From Paragonimus skrjabini miyazakii (taxonomy: Eukaryota > Platyhelminthes > Trematoda > Plagiorchiida > Troglotrematidae): a stretch of DNA of 64,000 nucleotides. The notes beneath the pieces were generated by a model. The model did not search any database. It worked only from the letters and a program-made list of their open reading frames with translations, and was not told the DNA's origin. Shown here in pieces: positions 61,141 through 64,000 of the stretch. The position numbers and the translations under genes were made by a program. The stretch is from contig JTDE01000169.1 of NCBI GenBank assembly GCA_014338405.1, positions 130,044 to 194,043 on the forward strand, read 5' to 3'. Every line of letters begins with the position of its first letter. Within the stretch, counting starts at the first letter, position 1.

Positions 61141-64000
61141 ATCCTTAAGGTTGACCGTTGCCGAGGCCATTAATATCCTATTACGCAACCCTGACCTCTT
61201 TGCTCAGAAGAAGTTCGTGCGGACACTTAATCTCCCTTGGCCCACAATCAACCAAGTCCAGGATTTGAAAGAGTGATTACGTAACTGATAACAAACACGC
61301 CGTCCATAACCTCTATTGGCAGTTTTTCTAACTCACTCCAGTTACTGTCTTCATATTCCTTGTGTTGTACTTAGCCTTGTGATGAAACACAGAAAATAAG
61401 TCTTGTTTGATACTTTGTAGCTCTCTTAACTTCAGTGGGTAATTTTGGACTAATTAACGATTATATTTGGCAACAGCTAAGCACAAAACATTAATTAGAA
61501 TGTGAAACTAAAACGGATCATATTGAGTTAAACTTATCTTACGTCGAAGTAGGCGTAAATGATATACATCTGTCAATACTTAGTACGGAATTTCAATTTG
61601 CAATCTTTTAAACTGCATAATATAGGATTCGGCTGTTTCCTTTTAAGTGTAAACTAATAAAACTTCAACTCTTTTAACCATTTCACACACTGGATAAAAA
61701 GATGCTGTGGAATGTTATTTTGCTGTGCCATAGATTGTTATCTTCATCGGTTGTGCAGATTTCATCCAAAAGTGGTAGCTTACAGACAACGTTTCACAGG
61801 GCTCAGCAAATTTGCACTGACGGCCACCTATAAGGAGTGAAATGGGTTCTAAGAAAGGCCTTCGTTACAAACAGGCATCAATATGTATTTGTAGATATTG
61901 TTAGCGAGTAGTAGCTTATAAAATCAGATGTATGTACTGGTGTATGGAAACAGCTCCTATTTAAGCTGCCGTTGGAAGATGACCACACTATGCTTGATGT
62001 ACTTCAAAAAGTATGGTCCGCATTGCGTCATATGTAATCCGCATATGAATTGCGTCTACCCCCTTCAACTCAAATGACTGCTCAGATTACTCACAACCAA
62101 AGTTTACGTGAGTGTCTTGTCCCACCTAATCTTTCAGTCCACTGGCATTTGAAGCAACAACTAATCCAGCAGAACAGATTCATACGGAATGGCTGAACAC
62201 AGGCCCAAGTGCGCGGAAACAGCGGAAAATTAGGGCAAAGCAAATAACCGAAACCTGACTACATCCAATGCTAAACACATAATAGAAACGGGTCACATTG
62301 CTAACTCGTTCAACTCATTCGATTTGCTTATTTCGTAACCAAACCCAAACTTTTTGAATGTTTTTTTGAGAAAGCGGTCATTATTACACTTTTGACAGCC
62401 TAATTGTGACTAACCTTGCAAATCATGTAGTTTGCTTGCCATGAAAACGACAACGAACGCTGTATAAAGTCAATAAGCTCGCCGTATCTATTGTTAAGAA
62501 CATTTTACATAAAAACCAATGTTTAATCTTTGCGATTGAGGATAGGAAAAGGAACGCGACCATCCTGCAGCAAACTTCATCTGTAGTTGATAAACAAAAG
62601 TCCAAATGTGCCTCAAAATATGGTTTCAGCTAAAGTGTGTGTACCATATACGGTTTGCGTGGCAGCGAAAACTGAAACTCATGGGAAGAATCTGTTGAGG
62701 ATTCAAAACTGAGGCAGTAATAATATTCATAATGTTTAATGCTTATAAACTAATGATGTGATCCTTGATAAAAAAGCCGTCGGATTGAATTTTCTGATGA
62801 AGCGGTGCGGTTATGAATGAACTGTCATCCACAAACATTGATATCATCAGTTTTTTTCTCAGTAAATTGCAAGTGTCCATGGAAAGTAGTAACCAAAATA
62901 ATAACAGACGTCAAGAGACGAGTAGTTATTCGATCTTTTGAATTTGTGATCAACTTAAATTGGTAGCTAACGACCCTCGCATTTAATTGCTATTAGTTGC
63001 TTGTGTAAAGTATTATCTAACTGATGCGCCAGTAATCCATCAACCTGTAAGGTTCAAACGCCAGTAAATTTTTCTAGCGCATATCTCAAATGCTTCCCTA
63101 CAGAACACCAAATGCGGTTGTTATCTGTTCACTGTTTGTTGACAGTTTCCCAGCTGTATAACTGTGATGCATCACCTAGTTTAGACCATTAATATAAAAA
63201 TTGTATTACAGCTTTTGATATTTGACATTATGTCCTTACGCCAAAAGTTGTTTTTGCAACTGTGAACCAGTTGATCAGACTATATTGGAGCAGTGTTATG
63301 TGGCTAGCCTTATTATTGATGTGAATCACACTATTTCAACTACCCTTAAAATGAACACTAAAATGATACTAACATTGCACACAAGCACAATAACAGTTTC
63401 AAACTGACAGCACAAAATAAGATACTGCTTTCAATAAAACAGTTAAAACGCGTAATATAACTGAAACAGTAATTTCCTGCAAACGCGTCCATATAAACGT
63501 GAACCGAAATAGAATGATTTTCAATATTAATCAAAAGCCGAATATATAACCTGTCAGAAACAAGGGATCAAACTTAATTCATCCAGTTTTATGTACAGAT
63601 CCCCTACGTTGATGTAACTGAGTTGTTCGCTAATGCGTATGTATGCACAACCAATATGAAGCTATTGAAGCTTGCATATTGGCTTGACCATGAGGATTTT
63701 CTCCTAATAACCCCACTCTAGAGCATTTTTGGTGCTGCCCACTGAGTGGATGTGAACACGGCATATGCCAGTTAGTGTCAGTTTCACATGAAACATTGGT
63801 GTTGAGACAGACCACTGTACGGCTCTATCCATTATATAGTAGCGTCGTTGACGTGGCCTTTTTAGTATGAAAGACTGGTTGGACGTTGTGCTCAATTCTC
63901 ATCATGAATCCTTCCCATGATTTCTCATTTGGCACAATTGCGTAAAAAGCGTTTGCTGCTGCATAATTTTAATTAACGCGTTGTTGAGCTTCGCAAACAA
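61141..64000. other. No supported gene
   Basis: AT-rich to the window end. Short frames at 62423-62605 (minus), 63222-63407 (plus, with several cysteines) and 63630-63895 (minus) lack splice signals and domains. CTGATGA at about 62797 is not followed by a GAAA box in hammerhead context. Confidence 0.4.

Noticed and set aside
62797..62825. CTGATGA as a hammerhead core
   Set aside because: No GAAA box or pairing stems follow.
1..64000. CRISPR arrays, rRNA genes, bacterial operons
   Set aside because: No regularly spaced identical repeats and no conserved rRNA segments were seen, and the coding structure is eukaryotic.

Overview
The window reads as gene-poor, AT-rich eukaryotic genomic DNA. 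I infer a flatworm, most likely a digenean fluke. Open frames are short and scattered. The few good coding blocks look like isolated exons with AG acceptors and GT donors. Relics of RTE-like and CR1-like LINEs and Penelope-like elements (PLEs) are interleaved with two tRNA-derived SINE families. One SINE family carries a hammerhead ribozyme, an architecture known from the SMalpha SINEs of Schistosoma. There are no bacterial operons, no CRISPR array and no rRNA. Two runs of N (12474-12867 and 52277-53086) are assembly gaps.

Layout. 1-8.2 kb: mostly non-coding, with a convincing 318-nt symmetric exon on the minus strand (4532-4849) encoding a spectrin-repeat-sized helical segment, and a 133-codon minus-strand frame at 507-916. 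8.26-8.52 kb: a decayed hammerhead SINE (copy A). 12.3-12.9 kb: a head-to-head inverted tRNA-type SINE interrupted by a gap. 13-32 kb: long introns or intergenic DNA with a few candidate exons and two more tRNA-type SINE fragments. 32.5 kb: a complete initiator tRNA-Met gene with a Pol III terminator. 33.7-39.9 kb: a transposon island holding the best hammerhead SINE (copy B), a half tRNA-type SINE, a CR1-like LINE, an RTE-like LINE with endonuclease and reverse transcriptase (RT), and a possible LINE ORF1 relic. 40-49.9 kb: sparse. 49.9-50.5 kb: hammerhead SINE copy C beside a zinc-finger/Myb-like retrotransposon fragment. 53-55 kb: a gap, a 35-bp direct repeat, a PLE RT fragment and hammerhead SINE copy D. 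59.9-61.1 kb: a PLE with RT and GIY-YIG endonuclease remnants, followed directly by a second inverted tRNA-type SINE.

The most interesting item is the hammerhead SINE family. Copy B (33741-33995, + strand) has Pol III A and B boxes, and all catalytic-core positions of a type I hammerhead are intact. Its helix III is only two base pairs but is built on a self-complementary octamer, so two molecules could pair. A T4 run lies just 3' of the ribozyme. Together these predict a short Pol III transcript that cuts itself near its 3' end. The other three copies keep the layout but have lost core residues. No host gene could be named with confidence. Candidate exons are given with low scores and reported as what can be seen.
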